From: Symsagittifera roscoffensis
Taxonomy: Eukaryota > Xenacoelomorpha > Acoela > Convolutidae
DNA length: 64,000 nucleotides
Direction: 5' to 3'
NCBI RefSeq assembly: GCF_963678635.1
Contig: NC_087067.1
Coordinates: 61,304,594 to 61,368,593 of the forward strand
The position numbers and the translations under genes were made by a program. The first letter of the stretch is position 1. Each line of letters begins with the position of its first letter. Positions 33,405 through 41,479 of this stretch are shown here, one piece after another. The notes beneath the pieces were generated by a model that was not told the origin of the DNA, searched no databases, and saw only the letters and a list, made by a program, of their open reading frames with translations.

Positions 33405-33562
33405 TGAGAAAACTTGCAGAGATCTTACTTTTATTAATTTTTCTTCTTTTGTTACTTATATCGGCAATATTTCTTATTTTTACAGCAAACAACTTTTGGT
33501 CATTTATTTTTGCGATTGCTTTTGTATATACTTTTACTTATTTGGAAGACTTAAGTCCTTAA
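33404..33562 (+). CDS. Small two-pass membrane protein, 52 aa (first copy)
   Basis: Starts at the ATG overlapping the previous stop. After MRKLAE come two hydrophobic stretches (ILLLLIFLLLLLISAIFLIF, then SFIFAIAFVYTF) and an acidic end, YLEDLSP. Too short to assign to a family. Both duplicate copies keep it open. It may be a viral membrane peptide. Confidence 0.6.
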   Translation: MRKLAEILLLLIFLLLLLISAIFLIFTANNFWSFIFAIAFVYTFTYLEDLSP

Positions 33563-33650
33563 AAGGTTCCTCTGATTGGATATGACAACTTGAACAAAAA
33601 TGAACATTTTTGTGATTGGAAACGACAATGTGTAACTTTGTTTCCAATTG

Positions 33651-34065
33651 TCCCATTTTCCATCTCCGTATCCACCAGAAAATGTTGACATGCACCAAGT
33701 TCCTCCTTTAGTTTTTCACCATCTTCCCCTTCTTCCTCCACAATCTTGTTCAAGTTGGCTACCGTATCACTTGGCTTCCGTTGTTTTACTCCATGTTCCT
33801 TTCTCCGATGTTGCTGGAGAGAGTAGTAACTCGGGAACTCTTGCTCACAAGAAGAACACACCGTTGATTGCCTGGAACTTGCTGGAGCATGCTTCTTAGC
33901 CATATGATAGCTCATTTCTTGTTGATTATAAGTAAAATACTTACAATCAGGGCAAGAAATAACTCCTTTAGAACAATTTTTCCGGTGTCGAGCTGCGTTT
34001 TGACGAATATACATATTTCCACAGTCTCCACACTTTACTTTCTCGTTTCGGTTAAGAGCAGGCAT
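33651..34065 (-). pseudogene. polB N-terminal fragment made by the duplication
   Basis: Codons 1-138 of polB, identical to the intact gene (three zinc fingers), followed by unrelated codons to a stop at 33559. It keeps its own copy of the promoter, so a truncated 168-aa zinc-finger protein could be expressed. No exonuclease or polymerase motif is included. Confidence 0.85.
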
Positions 34066-34579
34066 TATCTAAAAAAAAAAAAACTGGGACTTTAGAAATG
34101 TTCCAAAATTAAAAACTTAAAGTACCAATTGAATGAAAATACTAACTTTTCGTGAAGTAACGAAATGTAAAATTTGAAGTAAAATTCAATTGACTGTTTC
34201 TGATTGGCAAACAAAATGAATGATTTAACCCAATAAAATAAGCGTATTTATACTATCAATGACGCCTACGCAATAATCCTTTTACGGTAATGACATCATT
34301 CTTTGAATAGAAGTGACGTCACCGCCTACGCAACTTTCCTTTTATGGTAATGACGTCATTCTTTGAATAGAAGTAACGTCACCACCTACGCAATGTTCCT
34401 TTTATGATAATGACGTCATTCTATAAATAGAAGTGACGTCAACACCTACGCAATTTTCCTATTATGGTAATGACGTCATTCCTTTGAAAGTTCTAGAATT
34501 TTCCAGAAAAATTCTCAATCAATCAGAACTAAGCAGTTCCTAGACATAACTTTGGATCCAAAATATTCATTTTTGAAGA
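34066..34579. promoter_or_regulatory. Second copy of the CArG/CRE divergent promoter
   Basis: Exact positional copy of 32303-32816 shifted by 1,763 bp, with 60-bp units starting at 34264, 34324, 34384 and 34444. Confidence 0.7.
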
Positions 34580-35167
34580 ATGTCAATTAAAAAGCATTTG
34601 AACTTCCTCGAATTACTCTACAAGAAAAAAGAAAATATTCCGTGTGATTTCCTTATTGATGAAATAGATGTAGATTCTTACTTTTTTCACAATTTTTTGG
34701 ACGTTTATGTTGTCCAAAATAGAGTTCTCCGACTAAGTAAAGGTCTCTTTAGAGAAACTTACTCAATCAAAGAGTTTACTTTTGATTCACATATTGCGTA
34801 TCAAAGCTATAAACTTACAGCTGAGTTACACTTGACTAGAAAAGAAATTTTATTTATTTTAGAAAATTTGAAGTTGATAAAAAAGTCGTACGATAATATT
34901 TCAAAAACTCTTTTTATTCCATATCCAACTACCAAATTTGTCAAAACTCCCCAGCAAAGTTCTTTATTCCTCCATTTTTTTAAAGACTTTCAAAGTTCAA
35001 AATCTTGCATGATCAGGTTTGGTATCAGATTTCCAGAGATTTGCTTTGAAAAATTCATCAACTTTGAGTTATCATCTCAAATCTACATCAAAATTAAAGA
35101 ACTTGAATATCTGCTGAAAAATCAGCAATTTCTCATCGATTATATACAAAAAATTCAGTTAACTTGA
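34580..35167 (+). CDS. Unknown 195-aa accessory protein (second copy)
   Basis: Encodes the same protein as 32817-33404, residue for residue. It has its own copy of the promoter upstream and the 52-aa gene downstream. Confidence 0.7.
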   Translation: MSIKKHLNFLELLYKKKENIPCDFLIDEIDVDSYFFHNFLDVYVVQNRVLRLSKGLFRETYSIKEFTFDSHIAYQSYKLTAELHLTRKEILFILENLKLIKKSYDNISKTLFIPYPTTKFVKTPQQSSLFLHFFKDFQSSKSCMIRFGIRFPEICFEKFINFELSSQIYIKIKELEYLLKNQQFLIDYIQKIQLT

Positions 35168-35325
35168 TGAGAAAACTTGCAGAGATCTTACTTTTATTAA
35201 TTTTTCTTCTTTTGTTACTTATATCAGCAATATTTCTTATTTTTACAGCAAACAACTTTTGGTCATTTATTTTTGCGATTGCTTTTGTATATATTTTTAC
35301 TTATTTGGAAGACTTAAGTCCTTAA
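35167..35325 (+). CDS. Small two-pass membrane protein, 52 aa (second copy)
   Basis: Second copy of the gene at 33404-33562, one base overlapping the preceding stop. One substitution changes Thr to Ile in the second hydrophobic stretch (VYTF to VYIF). Confidence 0.6.
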   Translation: MRKLAEILLLLIFLLLLLISAIFLIFTANNFWSFIFAIAFVYIFTYLEDLSP

Positions 35326-35695
35326 AAGGTTCCTCTGATTGGATATGACAACTTGAACAAAAATGAACATTTTTGTGATTGGAAACGACAATGTGTAACT
35401 TTGTTTCCAATTGGACACGAGTTTTCTATAAGAATTCCATAAAAGGAAACTAAAATCTGATTGGACATGACTACAATCCAAATAAGGAAAATCCATTCTG
35501 ATTGGTTAAACCCATACATTCCAGTTGAAGATACCCTTCACTCTTAAGTAAAAATCATTTTATTTTCAACTTAACTACCGTCAACTACCTCCTCTCTCAG
35601 CTCTAAAAACAATAATTTCAACTTAACCACAGTCAACTTTTACCCTCTCAACTTTAAATCTTGTTTTTAATCAGTTTCTCAACTTATTGCTCAAA
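35326..35695 (+). promoter_or_regulatory. CCAAT/CArG-rich upstream region of the 165-aa gene
   Basis: Several ATTGG words (inverted CCAAT) occur between 35337 and 35507, often as GATTGGACATGAC-like repeats. Two perfect CArG boxes are present: CCATAAAAGG (35437-35446) and CCAAATAAGG (35478-35487). No clear TATA box is visible. Confidence 0.5.
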
Positions 35696-36184
35696 ATGAT
35701 CTTCTCAGTACAAAACAACAACCTTATGTTCTCGGTGGAATTTTCGGCTGATTTAGTACAAATCCAAGTGCGAGAAACTGTTTGTGGAGTTTTTCTGGCA
35801 CGAATGGACATCCCAATCCAAGTCTGGCATATGGTGGAAGTGATGCGAAGGGATTTCAACGATCATCATATAACGCAAGTACCTCCTTCAGAGAATCAAC
35901 TTGGAGAAATGCAAATGATGGAGGAAGTGGCCGAGCATGTGGGAATGAACTACCCCGAAATTCCTGACTCTAGATATGTAGCCCAACCATTCGACGATTT
36001 CCTCTTTCCTTGGGAAGAGGGGTCTGTGGACAACCCAATTACCATCGAAGAGGATGAGGGGTTCTCTGAGCCAAGAACTCCAGTCAGCGAACCACCAGTG
36101 ATGGAGGCAAGACCAGCTTTGCGCTCCATTGAGAACTTGCAAAATTTTGAGAACTCAGCTGCTCGACAGCTCTTTGATTTGTAA
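35696..36184 (+). CDS. Unknown acidic accessory protein, 162 aa
   Basis: Not recognised. The N-terminal half has alternating hydrophobic strands (FSVEFSADLVQIQVRETVCG) and resembles, weakly, the strand pattern of the PC4-like proteins encoded at 37829 and 38458. The C-terminal half is acidic and Pro-rich (ITIEEDEGFSEPRTPVSEPP), as in activation or interaction tails. The ATG at 35696 is the first in frame. Confidence 0.6.
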   Translation: MIFSVQNNNLMFSVEFSADLVQIQVRETVCGVFLARMDIPIQVWHMVEVMRRDFNDHHITQVPPSENQLGEMQMMEEVAEHVGMNYPEIPDSRYVAQPFDDFLFPWEEGSVDNPITIEEDEGFSEPRTPVSEPPVMEARPALRSIENLQNFENSAARQLFDL

Positions 36185-36993
36185 ATAAATTGGTTACTGT
36201 CTTGTGCTTTGTAATTTAAATTCTTTGTATCTAGTAATTTTTTTTTTTTCAAGAGATAGATTATAGAAAAGTTTATTAAGAAATTTCAATGGTAAACATT
36301 TGTTAAAAATGAAACTAATTATGCATCTGGTTAATACTTTTTGTTAGAAAGATGGCAAAAAAATTTAACCAATTTTTGCAAGCATGTTAAAAACTTAACA
36401 TTAATTTTTGCACCATGCAAAACTTTTCATAATTTTTTTTGCACACTTGTTAAAAAAATCAAAGAAAATCTCGCAAATTAAGAAAAATTTCATTAAATAT
36501 TTTCGCATTTTAAAGAAAACTGAAAGAGGATTTTCTTACACATTTAATAATTAAAGAAAATGAAAATCTTGTTTTTAATTTTGATCATAAAAAAATTTCT
36601 TTTTTGCATGTAGATTGATCAAAAATATTGGAAAAACAATGTATTAAGATAGGGAATAGTACTCAAAGTCAGCAATTATGAAAAAAATTTAACTTTATTT
36701 AACAAGTTTTTTACAATAAAATTTTGCAGTTTTTGCATATGAATAAGAAAAAATAAGTTTGATTTTTGCATTTGTTTTCAAAAAAACCACGAAAAAACTT
36801 GCATCTAACACAAAAATTTGTTGAAAATTTTTGCACACTTGTTGAAAAAACCAAATCAGTTTTTGCATCTTGTAAAAAAGTTTAATTAAATTTTTGCAAA
36901 CGTGTTGAAAAAACCAAACCAAAAATTACATCTTGCGAAAAAACTCTTGATTTAAATAAAAACAATTTTGACAAGATTTTTGTTAACAAATAT
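36185..36993. repeat. Convergent intergenic region with TTTTTGCA...TGTTNAAAAA repeats
   Basis: No gene. Imperfect repeats TTTTTGCANNC(A/T/G)TGTT(A/G)AAAAA occur near 36375, 36430, 36830 and 36890. A copy of the TIR word TGTATTAAGATAGGGAATA lies at 36640-36658. The region separates the 3' ends of the 162-aa and minus-strand genes and could hold transcript ends. Confidence 0.6.
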
Positions 36994-37590
36994 TCAATTA
37001 TTAATAGAAAAATTGATACGTTCACTTTTTACGGTACCAAAACCATCAATAAAACAATCAACAATTTTCAACAAGTCAGTCTCATACTTTGAGTTTTGAA
37101 CTTTTCGAATCCTTTCCAAAAAAGCTGATCCAAGAGTCTGAGTGGACGCAATCTTCTGAGCAGAACTGAGATAATGTCTTTTGAATTTTTTTCGCAGCAG
37201 TCGTTTCTTTGCAACACTGGGTAATTTTTCCGGTATTCTACATTTCAAGTTGTGTTCGACTGCACGATTCAATTGATTGAAAACTTCACCTCTTGATGAA
37301 ATAATATTGAAATAAAATCTGTGTTTGTATAAAGTATATATACAGTCAACAATTTGATAAGTGAAATGATATTTATCTAATCTTTGCAAAATCTGATTGA
37401 GTGATGATCCGATTAATACTAAGTGAAATTTGCAATTTTCCACTGGGCAGAATGATGAATGGTTAGATACACAGTAGTCTTGGGTGACAATAAATTTTTC
37501 ATAAAAGTTTTCTGAGACAGAGATAAAAAGAGATTTTGCATTGTAGTCCGAATAAAAAGTGGGATATGCTTGACACATAGCAGATGCCAT
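36994..37590 (-). CDS. Unknown minus-strand protein, 198 aa
   Basis: Not recognised. A Cys/His cluster (DYCVSNHSSFCPVENCKFH, about residues 38-57) could bind zinc. A basic stretch (AKKRLLRKKFKRHY, about 127-140) suggests nucleic-acid contact or nuclear entry. It is transcribed divergently from the PC4-like gene across the CArG-containing gap at 37591-37828. The start is the ATG at 37590, read as MASAMCQ. Confidence 0.65.
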   Translation of the reverse strand: MASAMCQAYPTFYSDYNAKSLFISVSENFYEKFIVTQDYCVSNHSSFCPVENCKFHLVLIGSSLNQILQRLDKYHFTYQIVDCIYTLYKHRFYFNIISSRGEVFNQLNRAVEHNLKCRIPEKLPSVAKKRLLRKKFKRHYLSSAQKIASTQTLGSAFLERIRKVQNSKYETDLLKIVDCFIDGFGTVKSERINFSINN

Positions 37591-37828
37591 CACCGATTAC
37601 TTGTTGAAAATGATTTTTATCTATATTGAATTGCTTATATAGTAGTTACATCACCTACGCAATATCCATATTTGGATCATCACCTACTCAGTATTCCATA
37701 TAAGGTAAAAATACCTTATATGGATTGTACAGTGAGTCATCTAGATTTCCTAATTTCTAAAAATTTACAAATATCATTATTTTGAAATATCTACTACTGA
37801 TCAGTTGGTTCTGAATCTCAAATTGAAA
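37591..37828. promoter_or_regulatory. Divergent promoter with three CArG boxes
   Basis: CCATATTTGG (37666-37675), then CCATATAAGG and CCTTATATGG as the arms of a 28-bp inverted repeat (37696-37723, 12-bp arms, AAAA loop). The first two are preceded by CACCTACGCAA (37652-37662) and CACCTACTCAG, the word that also opens each unit of the polB promoter. The arms also contain TATAAGG and TTATATGG, so TATA overlap is possible. Confidence 0.65.
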
Positions 37829-38368
37829 ATGTATTCACGAAAAGATATCCTTCCCAACTATATTGAATTTGCTAAGAACCAAAAAAGGATTGGGAGATTT
37901 TCTTGGTCCCAAAAACCCTACAACGGAAAAATTTACTTTGAACCTTGCTTCCAATTGCTAAAGAAAAATGAATCTGGTCAAATCGAAAAAACCCAGCAAG
38001 TCTATCTTGGTGAAAAAGAAGGGGAAAGGATATCAGCAATACGGAATACAGTTATTCACGATGCTGAAAACCTTGGACTCGTTCCTGTATTGGAACCCTA
38101 TCCTGACAAAGACTCAACCATGGAGCAGGAACTTGCAAACTGTCATGCGGTGTATGACGTAGCAACATACAAGAAGAGAAGGGTGTGTGTCACAATCAAG
38201 AAGTACAGTGTGAGCAAGCCACCCTACATTCAGATTCGACTCTTCACTGCAAAGGAGAACGAAGTCTTGAAGCAAGTTGCCTATGTCAACTATACTTTGA
38301 ACGAATTCAAAGAACTTGCCCAAATCTTGGGAGATTTTATGTTTGTTGAGAACTGTAATGTTCATTAG
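37829..38368 (+). CDS. PC4-like protein 1 (possible single-stranded DNA binder)
   Basis: 179 residues from the ATG at 37829. The C-terminal part (RRVCVTIKKYSV, then IQIRLF, then YTLNEFKELAQIL) has the four-strand-plus-helix pattern of PC4-type proteins. The N-terminal half (KIYFEPCFQLL and onward) may be a second, weaker repeat. PC4-type proteins bind single-stranded DNA and can act in transcription. A role covering displaced strands during protein-primed replication is an inference. Confidence 0.5.
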   Translation: MYSRKDILPNYIEFAKNQKRIGRFSWSQKPYNGKIYFEPCFQLLKKNESGQIEKTQQVYLGEKEGERISAIRNTVIHDAENLGLVPVLEPYPDKDSTMEQELANCHAVYDVATYKKRRVCVTIKKYSVSKPPYIQIRLFTAKENEVLKQVAYVNYTLNEFKELAQILGDFMFVENCNVH

Positions 38369-38457
38369 TTTTGTTGTTGAGTAATGTTTTTATAGTAATG
38401 TAATTTAAATATTCATCTTCTTGAATCATTTTTTAAAACTTCTTTGAGCTGAGCAGT

Positions 38458-38886
38458 ATGAGTTGGAACATTGGTTTTTCCAGAAATCTTGTTTTAAAGC
38501 TTCAAAATAAATTGGGACTTTTTCATATCGTCTTACAAGAAAAGTCCCAGAAATTGTCACTAACAGTTTTGGAATCTCAAAATTTACCAAAATTGCAAGA
38601 TTTGGATACAGAATCACAAATTTCCCAATTTGAGTGGACTTTGCATAATGGAAGACGAAAAATTTTTCTAAGTTATCGTTCAGATATTAAAAAAATAGAT
38701 CTTATAGAGTATCGTAGAAAAGGAAACACTTGGAAGAACAATCAGAATTTTCAGTTGGAAAGAAAAGAGTATGATAATTTGGTTGATTTTATCCCCTCAG
38801 TTTTGTCTTATGTAGAAACATTCAAAAAAACTTGTATCATTATTGAAGAATGCACTGTAGAAAATGAACGTTCAGAAATTGAATGA
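38458..38886 (+). CDS. PC4-like protein 2
   Basis: 142 residues. GRRKIFLSYRS, then IDLIEYRRK, then ERKEYDNLVDFIP follows the same strand-helix order as the C-terminal part of the gene before it, so the two may be diverged duplicates. It overlaps the next gene by 23 nt. Assignment to the PC4 fold is by pattern only. Confidence 0.45.
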   Translation: MSWNIGFSRNLVLKLQNKLGLFHIVLQEKSQKLSLTVLESQNLPKLQDLDTESQISQFEWTLHNGRRKIFLSYRSDIKKIDLIEYRRKGNTWKNNQNFQLERKEYDNLVDFIPSVLSYVETFKKTCIIIEECTVENERSEIE

Positions 38887-39268
38887 AGTTCTCAGAAATT
38901 TTGATTTGATAAAGCATGACTTTTCATCAAATACAAAAAGAAAAAATTACTTTCTTTGTACCTGTATTGTTTTGGACCCAAACATAAATTTGAAAGAAAT
39001 GGACCAAAAATTTCCTTTTGGTGGTCTAATTGGATACGGAAATTCTTGTATGGATTACTTTTTTGCAAATTCAAAAATTTTCAGACTTCATGCAATTTTA
39101 CATGATGCAGCTGGATCTGTGAATTCTACTACTTATAAGGGACCTGGTTATTGTTATGTTTTACCTAGATTTCCAAGTTCTTGTTTTCTTGGTCACGTGA
39201 CTGGATTAATCTTCTGTTTATATGTTAAAATTTTTGCTTCATCAGTATATGCATTGTTCGATTGTTAG
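38864..39268 (+). CDS. Unknown 134-aa protein (LHDAAG family)
   Basis: Not recognised. Conserved-looking blocks: GLIGYGNSCMDYFF, RLHAILHDAAG, GPGYCYVLPRFP, SSCFLGHVTGL. The His-Asp pair in LHDAAG and the Gly-rich GPGYCY could form an active site, but I know no family with this order. The final third is hydrophobic (GLIFCLYVKIFASSVYAL). It overlaps PC4-like protein 2 and is also present in element 1 (1-93), so it belongs to the conserved gene set. Confidence 0.65.
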   Translation: MNVQKLNEVLRNFDLIKHDFSSNTKRKNYFLCTCIVLDPNINLKEMDQKFPFGGLIGYGNSCMDYFFANSKIFRLHAILHDAAGSVNSTTYKGPGYCYVLPRFPSSCFLGHVTGLIFCLYVKIFASSVYALFDC

Positions 39269-39307
39269 TTATTCTAACAAAAATTTTCAGCGAAACCAGT
39301 TACCATC

Positions 39308-40122
39308 ATGAGTCTAGTTGTTTTGGATATTGAGTGTATTGAAAACAAAATAGTTAAAGAGTTAGGAGTTTATCAAAATGGACAAACTGTGGGATATTGC
39401 TTTCTTCCTCCCAAAAAATTCAAAGCTACATCTCAGTCTGCTTGGTGTACGAAGCATCTTCATGGAATCAATTGGAACCATGGCCATGAAAAATATACTG
39501 AGCTTGAAAAAATATTGAAAAAACTAAAAGCTCCAGAAACGGAGTTTTTTGCAAAAGGTTATGAAAAATGTAAAATTCTGTCAGAAATTTTGGAAACAAA
39601 GGTTACAAACTTGGATGACTACGCATGTCCAAAAGTTCAGAATTTGATTTTCAAAGATGAAGAATATGATTGGAGGTGTAGCAACTACCCATTTCGTCAT
39701 GCAAATACTCTTCACTGTGCAGAAAGAAAAGCATTTGCATACGGAACATGGACTCGATGTTTTTTTAATAAATTGTAAATTACCTTAATAATTTTGTATT
39801 ATCGTCTTTTTGAAATTTAAATAATAGTCATTATCAATTTTTTCATTCCAGAGTTGAGATGGGTGATGAATGTGACAAGCAATTAAATTTAGGAAATTTT
39901 GTTTTTGATGAGGAGAATCATGAAAGAAAATCTTGGAAGTTTTTTGGACGTACGTGTAATAGATCTTTTTTAGTGTTTACGTGCCAATTTTTTGTCATAG
40001 TTTTAATACTAGCATGTGCAATCGTTCGAATAATGTTATCCACTACATGTGAAGAAACAACTGTTTGGGTAGCAATTTTATCAAGTACAGTCGGTTATAT
40101 TTTACCTTCTCCAAAACTATGA
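39308..40122 (+). CDS. Exonuclease-like / membrane protein gene, two exons (intact)
   Basis: Exon 1 39308-39774, exon 2 39852-40122; spliced length 245 codons. Exon 1 begins VVLDIECIE (DEDD exonuclease-like first motif) and ends with SNYPFRH and LHCAERKAF. Exon 2 encodes a membrane segment (TCQFFVIVLILACAIV) and a short tail. Without splicing, exon 1 ends at TAA 39776-39778 (156 aa), and exon 2 could start at its own ATG (39859). In both elements the splice preserves the frame. The last stop overlaps the ATPase ATG. Confidence 0.65.
39775..39851 (+). other. Predicted 77-nt intron
   Basis: Donor GTAAAT, acceptor TTCATTCCAG ending at 39851, with a T-rich tract before it. It contains an in-frame stop. 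Same position and phase as 601-675 in element 1. Confidence 0.65.
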
Positions 40123-40985
40123 ATAAAATAATTTCTACCAAAGAACGAGTTTTTATTTCGCTAGTTGGACCGAGTGGATCTGGAAAATCACATCTTATTT
40201 TTGAGTGGTTGAAAATTGGTACATTTCAACCAAAGTTTGACAAAATTTTTTATTTTTATCAACATTATCAACCTCTTTATGGACAAATGCAAAGAAAAAA
40301 CCTTAAGTTTATCCAAGGAGTCGACTTTGAACTGATTGAAAACCTTCCCAATAATGGAACAAAATACCTGTTAATATTTGATGACTCTTGTGAAGAAATT
40401 TCAAATTCTAAGCAGTTTGTAAAAGTTGCTACTGCTGGAAGACACAGGGGACTGAATACAATATATATTAAGCATAACTTATTTCATCAAAGCAAATTGG
40501 GAAGAGATGTTGAGTTACAAAATACACATATAGTCCTTTTCAAGTCACCGAGAGATGTTCTACAAATCAATACATTAAGTCAACAACTAGGTCTAGGATC
40601 ACAATTGAAAGAGTGGTATCAAGATGCAACATCTACACCTTATGGTCATTTACTCATTGATTTAACTCCAAAAACAGTTGATTCGCTAAGATATTGCACA
40701 AACAGTGGTTCAGTTCCATCAAAGTTTTATCTACCAGCAGGAACAGAAACTAAGTTTTTGGACGATGAGCATACAATACGTCTCTATACTCCCAATATTT
40801 CAAACATTTTCCCAAAAACTTCAAAAACAATTCATCCTCCATTGTCCCAAAAGTTTCATTCAATTCCTCAGCGAATGTCTAGTAAACTTACTACGAGGCG
40901 AGCTACAGGATCTTCGAAAAGTAGACGTAGTAAAATATCGACGAGAAATATCAGAACTCACACGAAGAAGAACTTCACTACATAA
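40119..40985 (+). CDS. Packaging ATPase (A32/FtsK-HerA type)
   Basis: 288 residues. Walker A GPSGSGKS at 17-24, Walker B YLLIFDDS at 83-90, then GRHRGLNTIYI (108-118), a region that carries the sensor residue in this family. In the family the enzyme translocates viral DNA into the procapsid. The C-terminal 40 or so residues are Ser/Arg/Lys-rich and overlap the 100-aa frame at 40765. The start overlaps the previous stop (CTATGA). Confidence 0.9.
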   Translation: MNKIISTKERVFISLVGPSGSGKSHLIFEWLKIGTFQPKFDKIFYFYQHYQPLYGQMQRKNLKFIQGVDFELIENLPNNGTKYLLIFDDSCEEISNSKQFVKVATAGRHRGLNTIYIKHNLFHQSKLGRDVELQNTHIVLFKSPRDVLQINTLSQQLGLGSQLKEWYQDATSTPYGHLLIDLTPKTVDSLRYCTNSGSVPSKFYLPAGTETKFLDDEHTIRLYTPNISNIFPKTSKTIHPPLSQKFHSIPQRMSSKLTTRRATGSSKSRRSKISTRNIRTHTKKNFTT

Positions 40986-41067
40986 AAGGAGAACTATTTT
41001 GAGCTCACCAAAAGGCTTACAATTAATATCTGTTATCACTCCTTTTGTCATTAAACGATTGACGTAG
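40765..41067 (+). CDS. Small basic protein with hydrophobic C-terminus, overlapping the ATPase
   Basis: 100 codons in another frame of the ATPase 3' end, running 82 nt beyond it. Element 1 has the same length, start and design (1589-1891). SECLVNLLRGEL is followed by KYRREISELTRRR, LHKRR and a hydrophobic GLQLISVITPFVIK. I recall similar short proteins beside the integrase in other invertebrate Polintons. Function unknown; perhaps a core or membrane-active virion peptide. Confidence 0.6.
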   Translation: MSIQYVSILPIFQTFSQKLQKQFILHCPKSFIQFLSECLVNLLRGELQDLRKVDVVKYRREISELTRRRTSLHKRRTILSSPKGLQLISVITPFVIKRLT

Positions 41068-41068
41068 T

Positions 41069-41479
41069 ATGGATCAGTTTGTTCTAATTCCTTACTCAAT
41101 TTATCAATCACAAAGCACACTTCCAAAAAAACCAAAATTAGAACAAAAGCAAGAAAAAGAGGAGATTGTACCAAAAAATTTTGATTCCATTTACAGTGCT
41201 GTAAATGCAAAGTTGAAAACGAGTAACAATAAGCACCTTATTGATTTAATTTTGAATTCTCCTAGAATTAGACTAAGTCAGTCAGAAAATATCATATTAG
41301 ATAATCGAGACACAAAAGAATCAATTGTAGACTTTGTGTGTGCACTAAAACGAAAAAATACCGACTTTCCCGATATTTACTTTACAATTTTGGAAGCAAC
41401 TCAAATTCCACCTAAACTTGTTGCCAACAAGAATGCTAAAGCGAAAGATAGAGGAACTTGGATCCCTTTCAAAATCTGA
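41069..41479 (+). CDS. 136-aa Polinton protein upstream of integrase
   Basis: Begins 1 nt after the previous stop. It has a Lys/Glu-rich stretch (residues about 23-34), NNKHLIDLILNSPRIRL, NIILDNRDTKE and DFPDIYFTILEATQIPP, and ends KDRGTWIPFKI. It is conserved with element 1 and, as I recall, in other invertebrate Polintons without a known role. It overlaps the integrase start by 47 nt. Confidence 0.7.
   Translation: MDQFVLIPYSIYQSQSTLPKKPKLEQKQEKEEIVPKNFDSIYSAVNAKLKTSNNKHLIDLILNSPRIRLSQSENIILDNRDTKESIVDFVCALKRKNTDFPDIYFTILEATQIPPKLVANKNAKAKDRGTWIPFKI

Larger units (their letters stand above)
31888..35413. repeat. Tandem duplication, 2 x 1,763 bp
   Basis: 31888-33650 and 33651-35413 are nearly identical; I see only a couple of substitutions (for example TATCGGCA versus TATCAGCA, ATATACTT versus ATATATTT). 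The unit contains the first 138 codons of polB, the divergent promoter, a 195-aa gene and a 52-aa gene. Confidence 0.95.

Noticed and set aside
38864-39268. Phospholipase A2 of the parvovirus type
   Set aside because: The His-Asp pair in LHDAAG is suggestive, but the calcium-loop pattern and the spacing of that family are missing.
40705-40764. N-terminal extension of the overlapping 100-aa protein
   Set aside because: It has no ATG, and the ATG at 40765 matches the start of the element 1 frame.
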